In this document: positions 8,847 through 16,280 of the stretch, piece by piece | How the letters are laid out: each line of letters starts with the position of its first letter | Numbering within the stretch: the first letter of the stretch is position 1 | NCBI GenBank assembly: GCA_019637615.1 | Contig: JAHBVJ010000019.1 | Span: 110,796 to 174,795, forward strand | Direction of reading: 5' to 3' | DNA from: Anaerolineae bacterium | GTDB lineage: Bacteria > Chloroflexota > Anaerolineae > Aggregatilineales > UBA2796 | DNA: 64,000 nucleotides | The notes under the pieces: generated by a model | What the model was told of the DNA's origin: nothing | The model's input: only the letters and a program-made list of their open reading frames with translations | Databases searched by the model: none | Made by a program: the position numbers and the translations under genes

Positions 8847-10541
8847 CTAGTGATCGAAGATCACTTCGGAATAGGCCGCACTCGCACCATCAAGCAGCGA
8901 GGTAGTTTCGCCACGCAGATGTTTGCCGAAGAAGGCTAATAGATAATCACTGCTCACGCGCCAGCCGCGTTCCGCATCGATAGTGACCACACCGCCTAAA
9001 TTCGGCTTCAGGGCGGGCTGCTGCTGCACCAAGAAAGGTAAATCGGTGAAGCTGTTGTGACGCGTCCCGACGAGGCTGAGGTGATACGCCGCTGACGAGG
9101 CTGTGAGCGCTGCCGTCGCCGCTTTTTGGCGATCACGCTTGATCGCTTCGCACAGATCGTGCAATCCGAAGGGTGGATTCGCGCTCAGGGCTTGCACTTC
9201 ACGGACAAATTGGTCGCACGGGATCACTTCGGAATCCATCAGCATGATAGGTTGCGATAATCCAACCACAGCGACTTCGCCCCGTAACGGCACATCGATC
9301 ACCGCGACGGCCTTGCAGCGTTGATCTTGACGACAGGCTTCCGCCATCGTCGCGCCGCCAAAGGAATGCCCGATCAGGCCAAGATGAGCCAGATCGAGAT
9401 GTCCAGCGAGGGCGGACTCGCTGGTGTTCAGCGCCGCAATCTGGTCGAGCACGAAGCGGACATCGGCAACTCTCAATGCCAGCGTTTCGTCGGTTTCCGG
9501 TGTCGCGGCTTGCAGTGCTTGAATGACCTGACCGTCCGGCAGCGTGGTCAGGAAGGCGTTGTAGGTGTGGTCGATACCAAACACGATGTAGCCGTGACTG
9601 GCGATTTCTTCGAGCAGCGCTGTTGAAAAGGCGCTATTGCTTTGATTGCCATGCGAGAAAACCAGCACCGGATATTTGGGCTGCGCGGCTGAGATCGGCG
9701 CGTTGGCAACGGCGTGGCTGGTGATTTTCGCGGCGTTGACCGCCCAGATCGTTTTGATCGCCTCGCTCATCGCCTCAGTGAGATAGGGCGCAGGTTGGGC
9801 GTCTGACACGACATCCGCCGGATACCATGCCCATACCGTCAATATGCGTTTAGCGGCCTTGTCTTCAGCATAGATTTCTTGACGCGCGGAATCTACCCAC
9901 GTAAAGATCGTGCGTCCAACCGCGTAGTGACCCGTTAACGCGGGGAGCGTGACGGCGGTGGTAGGCAGTGGCGCAGCGGTGGCAGTCGGGTTGGGAGTCG
10001 CCATGACGACTTCTTCGCCCGCGAACCGAATGCCGACGAGCACCGCATGGGCGTCGTTGATGCTGCCCATGAGCGCGATCATGCTCGGCGCGGTGAAGAT
10101 GGTCAGGATGGCGGTGTTTCGCTTGATCTGTGTGTCGGTGTAGTAGATTCTGCCATCGCCCAGTTGATACACATTTTCCTGCCACACCCCATTTACCGCC
10201 GAGGCATCGCCCGTGTGCATTAACGTCGCTTTGGTCAGATCGATGGTTGGCGCGATGAGAGCCATCGCCGCCGCGATACCAGTTTTTACATCAGCCGCTT
10301 CAAGCGTGACGAGATACATGGCTGAATCGCCTTTGGTGTACATGCCGTACTGACTGGTGCTTGCATTCGTCCAACCAGCGGGGATAGGGGCGGTGAAATG
10401 ACCCATCGCGTCTGCATAGCCGTTGCCTTCTTGTAAGACCGTCGGCCCTGACGCAAGCGACAACACGAACAACACCACCGCGATAGCCACAATTACCGCG
10501 ATCAACATCAAATAACGCAGTCGGAAGAACCGTGAACGCAT
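8847..10541 (-). CDS. Membrane-anchored alpha/beta hydrolase (PAF-acetylhydrolase-like)
   Basis: This 564-aa protein has an N-terminal membrane segment (LMLIAVIVAIAVVLFVLSLA), an extracytoplasmic domain of about 150 residues, and a C-terminal alpha/beta hydrolase domain. The nucleophile elbow is GHSFGGATM (GxSxG). PVLVFSHGNQSNSAF supplies the oxyanion region, an Asp lies in VIDVPL/MDSEV, and the His is probably in TRHNSFTD. The sequence order matches platelet-activating-factor acetylhydrolase/lipase-type enzymes (IPR005065-like), so an esterase or lipase of short acyl chains is likely. The N-terminal domain shows no recognised fold. It is monocistronic on the minus strand between hairpin-bounded neighbours. 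Confidence 0.8.
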   Translation of the reverse strand: MRSRFFRLRYLMLIAVIVAIAVVLFVLSLASGPTVLQEGNGYADAMGHFTAPIPAGWTNASTSQYGMYTKGDSAMYLVTLEAADVKTGIAAAMALIAPTIDLTKATLMHTGDASAVNGVWQENVYQLGDGRIYYTDTQIKRNTAILTIFTAPSMIALMGSINDAHAVLVGIRFAGEEVVMATPNPTATAAPLPTTAVTLPALTGHYAVGRTIFTWVDSARQEIYAEDKAAKRILTVWAWYPADVVSDAQPAPYLTEAMSEAIKTIWAVNAAKITSHAVANAPISAAQPKYPVLVFSHGNQSNSAFSTALLEEIASHGYIVFGIDHTYNAFLTTLPDGQVIQALQAATPETDETLALRVADVRFVLDQIAALNTSESALAGHLDLAHLGLIGHSFGGATMAEACRQDQRCKAVAVIDVPLRGEVAVVGLSQPIMLMDSEVIPCDQFVREVQALSANPPFGLHDLCEAIKRDRQKAATAALTASSAAYHLSLVGTRHNSFTDLPFLVQQQPALKPNLGGVVTIDAERGWRVSSDYLLAFFGKHLRGETTSLLDGASAAYSEVIFDH

Positions 10542-10714
10542 GATAGTTTCCCCTCAGATAGTGCGAGATGATGGCTGTAGCTTACGACGAGGAGAGGATC
10601 AAAGGATGTAGCCAGCGTCATGATCCAAAGTCATGAAAAGACATGACCGCGAGCATGACGTTAGCCATGCTCGGAGCGCGCAGCAGGCGGTAGGAGTTGA
10701 TCTTGGCGTGGTTC

Positions 10715-10723
10715 TGCTACAAT
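10715..10723 (+). promoter_or_regulatory. Extended -10 promoter element of the 66-aa membrane protein gene
   Basis: TGCTACAAT matches TGnTATAAT with one mismatch in the hexamer. It lies about 60 bases upstream of ATG 10785, and no good -35 is visible. Confidence 0.35.
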
Positions 10724-10784
10724 CCGAAAGGTGGCTTCAACATCCGGGGGGATGTTTATCTATAGGGAAGGGGACTTACCATTC

Positions 10785-10985
10785 ATGCGTACTATCATGC
10801 GATATGGAGGGATTCTCATCGCGCTGGTTGGCGGCATATTTTTCCTGCAAGGGATCGGCGTGTTACCGGGCAGTTTCATGACCAATGATCCGTTCTGGGC
10901 GGTAGTCGGCGCGATTATGGTCGTGGTAGCCGTGGTATTGATCTACTTTGGTGTGCGCAATAAGCCTGCGAATCCCAGCACGTGA
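10785..10985 (+). CDS. Small two-helix membrane protein
   Basis: This 66-aa protein starts MRTIMRYGGILIALVGG and contains the conserved-looking stretch FFLQGIGVLPGSFMTND. A second hydrophobic helix (WAVVGAIMVVVAVVLIYFGV) and a short polar tail follow. Small proteins with an LQGxxVLPGSFMT signature between two membrane helices are widespread but uncharacterised in Actinobacteria and Chloroflexota. ATG 10785 is chosen because the protein starts with the first helix and an AGGGAAGGGG stretch lies upstream. Longer in-frame starts (10731, 10752) would add a non-conserved polar extension. It is monocistronic and ends at a perfect 11-bp hairpin. Confidence 0.7.
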   Translation: MRTIMRYGGILIALVGGIFFLQGIGVLPGSFMTNDPFWAVVGAIMVVVAVVLIYFGVRNKPANPST

Positions 10986-10995
10986 TCATCCGTTA

Positions 10996-11030
10996 GATGC
11001 AGTGGATCGCGATGTTCCGTCCACTGCATC
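10996..11030. terminator. Convergent hairpin
   Basis: An 11-bp perfect stem gatgcagtgga/tccactgcatc with a 13-nt loop lies between the converging 66-aa protein gene and the Rieske ferredoxin gene. It probably terminates both. Confidence 0.65.
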
Positions 11031-11044
11031 TTGAGTCTGCCGGA

Positions 11045-11353
11045 CTAAACCTTGATCTGTACCTCGTCACCGACAACACGCACTTCATAGGCCGGAACAT
11101 CTTTAATAGCGGGGAAACTCAGGACTTTGCCGTTGGTGATGTCGAAGGTCGCGCCGTGACGCGGACATTCGATCACCGTGCCTTCTAAGGTGCCTTCCGC
11201 TAGTGGGCCGTCGTCGTGCGTGCATAAGTCTTCAATCGCATAGAAGTTATCGCTCACCTTGAACACGGCGATATAGTGATCATTCACTTCCACTACGATA
11301 CGGTCGCCGGATTCAAATTCTTGAGCGGAAGCGACGGTGACGAATTCAGGCAT
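11045..11353 (-). CDS. Rieske-type [2Fe-2S] ferredoxin
   Basis: This 102-aa soluble protein has the Rieske cluster motifs CTHDDGPL (Cys-X-His) and CPRHGATFDI (Cys-X2-His). Its size matches the small ferredoxins of the NirD/BphF type that donate electrons to oxygenases or occur beside SUF genes. No signal peptide is present. It starts 1 base after the amidase stop, so the two are one transcription unit downstream of sufU. The context suggests a role in Fe-S metabolism or as an electron donor, but the partner is not identified. The P450 at 61.5 kb is too far away for a linkage argument. Confidence 0.9.
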   Translation of the reverse strand: MPEFVTVASAQEFESGDRIVVEVNDHYIAVFKVSDNFYAIEDLCTHDDGPLAEGTLEGTVIECPRHGATFDITNGKVLSFPAIKDVPAYEVRVVGDEVQIKV

Positions 11354-11354
11354 A

Positions 11355-13079
11355 CTACTTCTTCTTTCTGGTGCTGCGCGGTGATGCTTTAGTTGTTTCT
11401 AGGCGAGGCGAACGGCGCGCTTGGGTGGTCTGCTCGAAGGCATAGCCAAGGCGGATCAAGGTTGGCTCGGAGAGATAGTCTCCAACGAAGGTAATCCCAA
11501 ACGGACGTCCGCGTTTATAACCCGCCGGAACGGTGAGCGCAGGGAAACCGGGCGGGCAGTAGATGGGCGAGAACGAACTGCCATTCGTGATCAGGGCGTC
11601 AAGCCGATAGTCGTTCAACACTTGGCGGATCAACTTTTGGCGCGTTTCGGCTAATCCCTGTGCGAGTGTGTGATATTCCGCTTCCGTAAGTTTGATATTC
11701 TCCGACCCTTCGACCAAATCTTGACCATAAGGAACGCGATTGGTGGGATCTGCCTGATTGAAGGCGACGATTTCCGCGACGGACTTCACGCGGCTGTTGG
11801 TGGCGGCGAGATACTGATTCACGCCTGCACGAAAGCCATAGCTCAACACGGCAAGGTAGGGCTTTTCATCGGATTCCGCGAATGGTGAGATAGCCAGATC
11901 GAGCGGCACTTCGATGAGTTCTGCGCCAGCCTCGCGTAAAGTAGCTAGTATACTTTGGTCAAATTGAAGGAACTGCGTTTTCTTCTTGGGCAATGTCGGA
12001 TCGCTCGGCACGGGCACGCCGATCCGCGCGCCACGCAATCCATCCGCTTTTAAGTAGGCGGTGAAGTCCTTACCATGCAATGAAGTCGCTTTCGCTGTGA
12101 TCGAGTCGTTGGCGTCACTGCCGCTCAACGCGCCAAGCAAGATCGCCGCGTCGGTGACTGTCCGCGTTATCGGGCCAGCGGTGTCCATGTAGTCGCAGAT
12201 CGGGATGATGCGGTCACGGCTGACGACACCCAAACTCGGCTTGATGCCCACCACCGTATTCGCGGATGAAGGCGAAGTGATTGAGCCGGTGGTTTCCGAG
12301 CCAACCGTCACCGTCGCCAAGTTTGCCGCTGCCGCGACTGCCGAGCCTGAACTCGACCCGCTGGGATCGTATTTGCCGTAGGGATTGCGCACCTGCCCCC
12401 CGTTGGCGCTGAAGCCGCTGGGGGCTTTGCTGGACATCCAATAGGCCCATTCGGACATGTTGGCTTTGCCGAGGATGATCGCGCCCGCTTCGCGCAGCCG
12501 CGTCACGAGGAAAGCATCCCGATCCGCGCGTTCTTCCACCAGCGCTTTGACGCCCGCTGTGTTGTGCAACCCATCGCCTGTGCCGATGTTATCTTTGAGC
12601 AGAACGGGAATACCATGCAGTGCGCCGCGTCGTTTGCCTGCCTTCCACTCGGCATCTCGCTCGCGGGCAATGTCGAGCGCGACGGGGTTGAGTTCTCCCA
12701 CGCTTTGCAGCTTACCGACATCGTAGCGCTTGATGCGGTAGAGGTAATACAAGGTCAACTGCTCGAAAGTCAGTTTACCCGCCTCCACCAACCTATAAAT
12801 ATCGGTAATCGTTCCCGTTAACAGCGTCTTATCCAGCGCGGCGGCTTTGGAAGCGGTCATTTTAGGGAGTGCGTCCGCAAATGGCGTGAAATCGAGCACG
12901 CGCTTACCTGAGTAGATGGGTTCGAGGCCGATCTCAATGCGCGGCGATTTGAAGACACCCTCTTTTTTCTTTTTCGCTGGCGCTGATTTCGCGGCTTTCG
13001 TCGCGGCGGTCAGCAGAACGGCACCTAACCCAAACGACATGGCAAGATTGATGACGGTAGCGATAGATCGGCGTTTCAT
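11355..13079 (-). CDS. Secreted amidase (amidase-signature family)
   Basis: This 574-aa amidase has the Ser-cisSer-Lys machinery: PVLLKDNIGTGD (catalytic Lys), the glycine/serine-rich GSSSGSAVAAAA, and VGSETTGSITSP with the nucleophile. ATG 13079 gives a clean N-terminal signal sequence (KRR followed by a hydrophobic stretch ending TAATKAA). The longer frame to 13178 would overlap sufU and hide that signal. Secretion and the absence of gatB/gatC argue against a GatCAB role, so it is probably a peptide-amide or general amide hydrolase. The ATKAAKSAPAKKKKE segment after the signal looks like a flexible linker. The Rieske gene follows immediately. Confidence 0.85.
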   Translation of the reverse strand: MKRRSIATVINLAMSFGLGAVLLTAATKAAKSAPAKKKKEGVFKSPRIEIGLEPIYSGKRVLDFTPFADALPKMTASKAAALDKTLLTGTITDIYRLVEAGKLTFEQLTLYYLYRIKRYDVGKLQSVGELNPVALDIARERDAEWKAGKRRGALHGIPVLLKDNIGTGDGLHNTAGVKALVEERADRDAFLVTRLREAGAIILGKANMSEWAYWMSSKAPSGFSANGGQVRNPYGKYDPSGSSSGSAVAAAANLATVTVGSETTGSITSPSSANTVVGIKPSLGVVSRDRIIPICDYMDTAGPITRTVTDAAILLGALSGSDANDSITAKATSLHGKDFTAYLKADGLRGARIGVPVPSDPTLPKKKTQFLQFDQSILATLREAGAELIEVPLDLAISPFAESDEKPYLAVLSYGFRAGVNQYLAATNSRVKSVAEIVAFNQADPTNRVPYGQDLVEGSENIKLTEAEYHTLAQGLAETRQKLIRQVLNDYRLDALITNGSSFSPIYCPPGFPALTVPAGYKRGRPFGITFVGDYLSEPTLIRLGYAFEQTTQARRSPRLETTKASPRSTRKKK

Positions 13080-13128
13080 GAGACAACTCGCTTGGTGATG
13101 GCAAATAGCGGCGATTAACCGGGCGTTG

Positions 13129-13563
13129 TTAGCTCTGCGCGTTTTGCTGCTGTTGGTAGCGATAGCGTTTTTCGGCATTCTTGACCGCGCTCAGTCCGAG
13201 CGTGATGCATTTCGGGCGGGTGGCAGCGACGGCTTGTCCACCGATCTCATCGACCCATTCTTTGGGATCGAGCGCGGCGATCTCGCTCAGAGTCTTACCG
13301 ATCACCATCTCGGTCAAGATTGAGGTCGCCCCACGACTCACCGAGCAGCTTGTATTCGGGTTGTCGGTGTTGGGATTCTCATCGACAAACGAGATGTCCA
13401 CCACGCGCTCTTGGTCATCCAACTTGAGAAAAACGGTGATCAGATCGCCACAGCCGGGATTGCCGTAGGTCATCTGCACGGTGGAATCCGCCATGCGCCC
13501 GTAGTGTCGCGGATTTTCCACATGGTCGGTGATCATTTCGATAAACATCTGACTATCAAACAT
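13129..13563 (-). CDS. sufU: SufU/IscU-type iron-sulfur scaffold protein
   Basis: This 144-aa IscU-fold protein has the three cluster or zinc Cys in family context: GNPGCGD, TSCSVSRGATSILTEM and RPKCITLGLSA. In Gram-positive-type SUF systems SufU takes the persulfide sulfur from SufS. The N-terminus FIEMITDHVENPRHYG is the usual start. It lies 7 kb from sufBCD on the same strand and next to a sulfurtransferase, and no sufS is seen in the window. That makes the local sulfur donor an open point. The amidase start follows 49 bp downstream. Confidence 0.88.
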   Translation of the reverse strand: MFDSQMFIEMITDHVENPRHYGRMADSTVQMTYGNPGCGDLITVFLKLDDQERVVDISFVDENPNTDNPNTSCSVSRGATSILTEMVIGKTLSEIAALDPKEWVDEIGGQAVAATRPKCITLGLSAVKNAEKRYRYQQQQNAQS

Positions 13564-13596
13564 CGGAGCCTCGATTCTCAGGCTGAGTCATCACGT

Positions 13597-13914
13597 CTAC
13601 GATTCTTTCTTATCGGACGACCACAGCGCAGATAGATGTTGTGAACGATAACGGAGGAACCCTCGGTAGCCCAAGATCGAGGCTACACTGAACAAACTCA
13701 GGACGGATGCCACCGACAAGACACTCAGCACACTGCCTAGCGACCCGATGGATAGGGTACTGGCGACACTCCCAATGGACAACGTGCTCGCTACACTGCC
13801 GATGGACAGCGTGCTGCTGACGCTGCCAATCGAGAGGAAACTATCGATGCTGACGATACTCAGCACACTGTTCTCGCTGGCTAGGCTGCGGATGCTAGGT
13901 CTTTTAATGCTCAT
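13597..13914 (-). CDS. Ser-every-third-residue repeat protein, function unknown
   Basis: In this 105-aa protein serine occupies every third position for about 20 consecutive triplets. A 9-residue super-repeat of the form STLSIGSVA is seen nearly perfectly three times, then decays into SVLSVLSVASVLS. The other positions are small or aliphatic (I, V, L, G, A). A basic end YRGFLRYRSQ and a charged tail SSDKKES follow. Such periodicity suggests a regular solenoid or rod rather than a globular enzyme. Similar SIGS-repeat proteins occur in Actinobacteria without assigned function. It lies between the sulfurtransferase and sufU genes, 33 bp upstream of sufU. ATG 13914 is preferred to the upstream start at 13923. 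Confidence 0.65.
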   Translation of the reverse strand: MSIKRPSIRSLASENSVLSIVSIDSFLSIGSVSSTLSIGSVASTLSIGSVASTLSIGSLGSVLSVLSVASVLSLFSVASILGYRGFLRYRSQHLSALWSSDKKES

Positions 13915-13956
13915 GCAGCACACTTTCTACTTTTACGGCTGGCTTGTGATCCGACA

Positions 13957-13984
13957 TCCCTCTCTTAAATGATGCCGAGAGGGA
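13957..13984 (-). terminator. Hairpin after the sulfurtransferase gene
   Basis: An 8-bp stem tccctctc/gagaggga with a 12-nt loop begins 30 bases past the stop of the sulfurtransferase and precedes the Ser-repeat gene. No U-tract is present, so partial readthrough is plausible. Confidence 0.4.
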
Positions 13985-14013
13985 CGCCCAAAATGGGTTA
14001 GCCAGTTATCGCG

Positions 14014-14892
14014 TTACTTCTCGATCGGCGCACCGACCAGATTGCCCCATTCCGTCCACGAACCGTCATAGTTGCGGACGTTCGGATAGCCGAGCAGGTA
14101 GTGTAACACGAACCACGTGTGGCTGCTGCGCTCCCCGATGCGGCAGTAGGTGATCACATTGTCATCGGCGCTGAGACCCGCATTCTGCTCATAGATCGCC
14201 TTCAACTCATCCGCCGATTTGAAGGTTCCGTCGGGGTTGGCGGCGGTTGCCCACGGCACATTCTTCGCGCCGGGGATGTGCCCACCACGCAGCGCGCCTT
14301 CGTTCGGGTAGGCTTCCATGTGCAGCAGTTCGCCGCTGTATTCTTTGGCGCTGCGGACATCGATCAAGGGCTGTCCGGCTTGGCTGTGCTGGTTGACCTG
14401 ATCGCGGAAGGCACGATATTTGTAGTCAGCACGTTCTTTCGCCACGTATTTGGTGTGCGGATAGCTCGGCACTTCTTTGGTCAGCGGGCGATTTTCCGCG
14501 ATCCACTTGGCGCGTCCGCCGTCCATGACTTTGGCATTGCTGTGCCCGAACAACTGGAATACCCAGAAGGTGTAAGTCGCCCACCAATTGTTCTTGTCGC
14601 CGTAGAAAACCACTGTCGTATCATTGCTGATGCCGTGTTTGGATAGTAGTTCCCCGAAAGCTTTACGGTCAAGATAGTCGCGGCGCACCCGATCATTCAA
14701 ATCGCCTTGCCAGTCGATATTCACCGCGCCGGGGATGTGCCCCTGACCATACAGCAGAATATCTTCGTTCGACTCCACTAAGCGCACCTGTGGATTGTTG
14801 AGGTTATTCGCCACCCAATCGGTGGACACTAACACGTCAGGATGCACATAGCCTTTGACGGCGATGTTCGGGTCGGTTGTTACGTTGGTCAT
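14014..14892 (-). CDS. Thiosulfate/3-mercaptopyruvate sulfurtransferase (tandem rhodanese)
   Basis: This 292-aa protein has two rhodanese domains. The N-terminal inactive one contains the DWLANNL-type start TDWVANNLNNPQVRLVES. The C-terminal active domain has the catalytic loop TYCRIGERSSHTW with the persulfide-forming Cys. A CRxGxRS loop fits thiosulfate sulfurtransferases of the CysA/SseA group, which move sulfane sulfur to thiophilic acceptors. Shine-Dalgarno GGAGAGAGA lies 4-12 bases before ATG 14892. Upstream there is an intrinsic terminator and a Cys-rich 17-codon ORF, suggesting cysteine-responsive attenuation. The gene heads a minus-strand run toward sufU. Confidence 0.93.
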   Translation of the reverse strand: MTNVTTDPNIAVKGYVHPDVLVSTDWVANNLNNPQVRLVESNEDILLYGQGHIPGAVNIDWQGDLNDRVRRDYLDRKAFGELLSKHGISNDTTVVFYGDKNNWWATYTFWVFQLFGHSNAKVMDGGRAKWIAENRPLTKEVPSYPHTKYVAKERADYKYRAFRDQVNQHSQAGQPLIDVRSAKEYSGELLHMEAYPNEGALRGGHIPGAKNVPWATAANPDGTFKSADELKAIYEQNAGLSADDNVITYCRIGERSSHTWFVLHYLLGYPNVRNYDGSWTEWGNLVGAPIEK

Positions 14893-14925
14893 GCTTCTCT
14901 CTCCTCTAGATCGTTCAAGGTATGC

Positions 14926-14954
14926 AAAAAAAGAGCGCGACTCACGCCGCGCTC
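14926..14954 (-). terminator. Intrinsic terminator in the leader of the sulfurtransferase gene (attenuator)
   Basis: Read on the minus strand, stem gagcgcg/cgcgctc (7 bp, 8-nt loop) is followed by seven U. It ends 33 bases before the sulfurtransferase ATG and starts 33 bases after the stop of the Cys-rich leader ORF. No other minus-strand gene lies between, so it is positioned to stop the leader transcript. A shorter competing pairing is possible: ACTCG (14978-14974) with either CGAGT (14994-14990) or CGAG (14955-14952). Confidence 0.75.
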
Positions 14955-14987
14955 GAAACTAGGAACGGTTAAGCGAGTCTGTCCGAT

Positions 14988-15041
14988 TCACTCGAATAGA
15001 GGGCAACAACAGGGACAATAGGTACATTTGAAGCTCATCAT
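14988..15041 (-). CDS. Cysteine-rich leader peptide, 17 aa
   Basis: ATG 15041 opens a 17-codon ORF encoding MMSFKCTYCPCCCPLFE. Five of 17 residues are Cys, three of them consecutive, placed just before the stop. On the minus strand AGGA lies 6 bases before the ATG (GAGGATAGGAACATCA), so the ORF has a real ribosome binding site. It is followed by an intrinsic terminator and then a sulfurtransferase gene. Polycysteine leader ORFs that sense Cys-tRNA are known from mycobacteria, and this is the same logic. The inferred model is that stalling at Cys codons under cysteine shortage favours readthrough. An IS200-like element ends 40 bp upstream and may have altered the promoter. Confidence 0.6.
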   Translation of the reverse strand: MMSFKCTYCPCCCPLFE

Positions 15042-15080
15042 TGATGTTCCTATCCTCGTAATGATAAAGTACAACCATAT

Positions 15081-15690
15081 CCCGGTGATAAATCACCGGG
15101 CTGAAGGTAGTAAAGCAACATAGTGTTGTTATTCATCTATACACACACTCACCGAGCTAAATCAAGTAACACATTTCTATACATCTCCATTACCAAATTC
15201 CAAGCGCTTATCGAGAGTATTTAGCGCATGATGCTGTTGTTGCAATTCAACATACTGCACCACTGTAGGCAAATGGGATTCTGAAATCGTCAAGACACCA
15301 TATTCCGCTTGCCATGCAAAAGGCTCATATTCGGTAGTTACTCGTGACGCAACGTGAGAAGATGCCCCTTTAACAAACCGAACAAAGTCAACTACAGCGA
15401 TCTTCGCTGGTACATTCACAACGAGATGGACATGCTCATCCATCCCATTCAGAGCAAAAACCATGCCAGCTAACTCGTCCACCTTCGCGCTGATTGCGTC
15501 ATAGATATATGTCCGGTTACTTTGTGTTATGAAAGGTATACGTCGCTTCGTCGTCCACACGAAATGGTAAAATAATCGTGAGTACGGCATATCTGACGTA
15601 CCTTTCTTACTTTATCCGTACCGAACTATCAACACAATCCACTAATGACCTTTGCCGTTACTTACTTCAGCCCGGTGATAAATCACCGGG
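15081..15690 (-). mobile_element. IS200-like / RAYT element with inverted palindromic ends
   Basis: The transposase gene is flanked by two identical 20-bp palindromes, cccggtgataaatcaccggg, at 15081-15100 and 15671-15690. Beyond the palindromes the ends are inverted copies of each other: ctgaaggtagtaa inside the left end, ctgaagtaagtaa inside the right end. Opposed palindromes around a Y1 transposase are the arrangement of REP-associated transposases. A related solo palindrome occurs at 33588-33607. Confidence 0.7.
15177..15590 (-). CDS. IS200/IS605-family Y1 transposase (TnpA/RAYT-like)
   Basis: This 137-aa HUH endonuclease has the start YHFVWTTKRRIPF, the His-hydrophobic-His motif DEHVHLVVNVP and the nucleophile region VVQYVELQQQHH. 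The enzyme cuts single-stranded DNA at hairpin ends and forms 5'-phosphotyrosine links. The frame appears intact and of normal length. It has no tnpB partner. It sits between the leader of the sulfurtransferase gene and the PNPOx gene, splitting the sulfur block from the SUF cluster. Confidence 0.85.
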   Translation of the reverse strand: MPYSRLFYHFVWTTKRRIPFITQSNRTYIYDAISAKVDELAGMVFALNGMDEHVHLVVNVPAKIAVVDFVRFVKGASSHVASRVTTEYEPFAWQAEYGVLTISESHLPTVVQYVELQQQHHALNTLDKRLEFGNGDV

Positions 15691-15714
15691 GTTTTTCTGG
15701 CACGAGCCGTTGCT

Positions 15715-16161
15715 CTATTTCCCAGCCCACTGCTGGCGCAAAATACCGTGTTCGGAATAGACCGTGGACGATGAAGCTTCGATCATCAATTCGAACAGAA
15801 TATAGCGATCCTTCGGCGCATAGCCCGCTGCTTCGATAGCGTGCGCACGGATTTGTTCATCATCCACCAACACGGCTTTGCCAGAGACTACGAATTCGCC
15901 AGCCCCGCCGTCCATATCTTCAACCGCGCAGTGCAGCGCATAACGGCTGTCGCGGCGCAGATCATTGGATTTGGGCGAGGTTGAATCCATGAACAAGAAT
16001 AAGCTGCTGTCGTTGATAATCGGCGTCACCGGATGTACACGCGGGCTGCCGTCTGCGCGCACCGTCGCCAGATATGCTACCCCTGATTCATGACTTAGCC
16101 GCCGCGCACCGAACGCCGCAAGTTCAGGGGTTGCTAGTGAGAAAGTCTTCCACGTTGCCAT
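15715..16161 (-). CDS. Pyridoxamine 5'-phosphate oxidase-family flavin/heme-binding protein
   Basis: A 148-aa split-barrel protein with GVAYLATVRADGSPRVHPVTPI and SPKSNDLRRDSRYALH, typical of F420/FMN-binding pyridoxamine-phosphate-oxidase-like proteins. The substrate cannot be told. Many relatives reduce or bind small redox cofactors rather than making PLP. It follows sufD by 119 bp on the same strand. The IS200-like element ends only 25 bp beyond its stop. Confidence 0.8.
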   Translation of the reverse strand: MATWKTFSLATPELAAFGARRLSHESGVAYLATVRADGSPRVHPVTPIINDSSLFLFMDSTSPKSNDLRRDSRYALHCAVEDMDGGAGEFVVSGKAVLVDDEQIRAHAIEAAGYAPKDRYILFELMIEASSSTVYSEHGILRQQWAGK

Positions 16162-16280
16162 AACTGTCGTAAACCATCCTAATCAGATAGAGGAGTAAAA
16201 TAAGCAGATGCACTCATTTTACTGCCCATAAGATAGGTTGAACTGTAACAAAGGCATTCGGAGAACTTTCCCATCACTGA

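Noticed and set aside
13080..13178. N-terminal extension of the amidase
   Set aside because: It overlaps the end of sufU and hides a clear signal peptide that starts at 13079.
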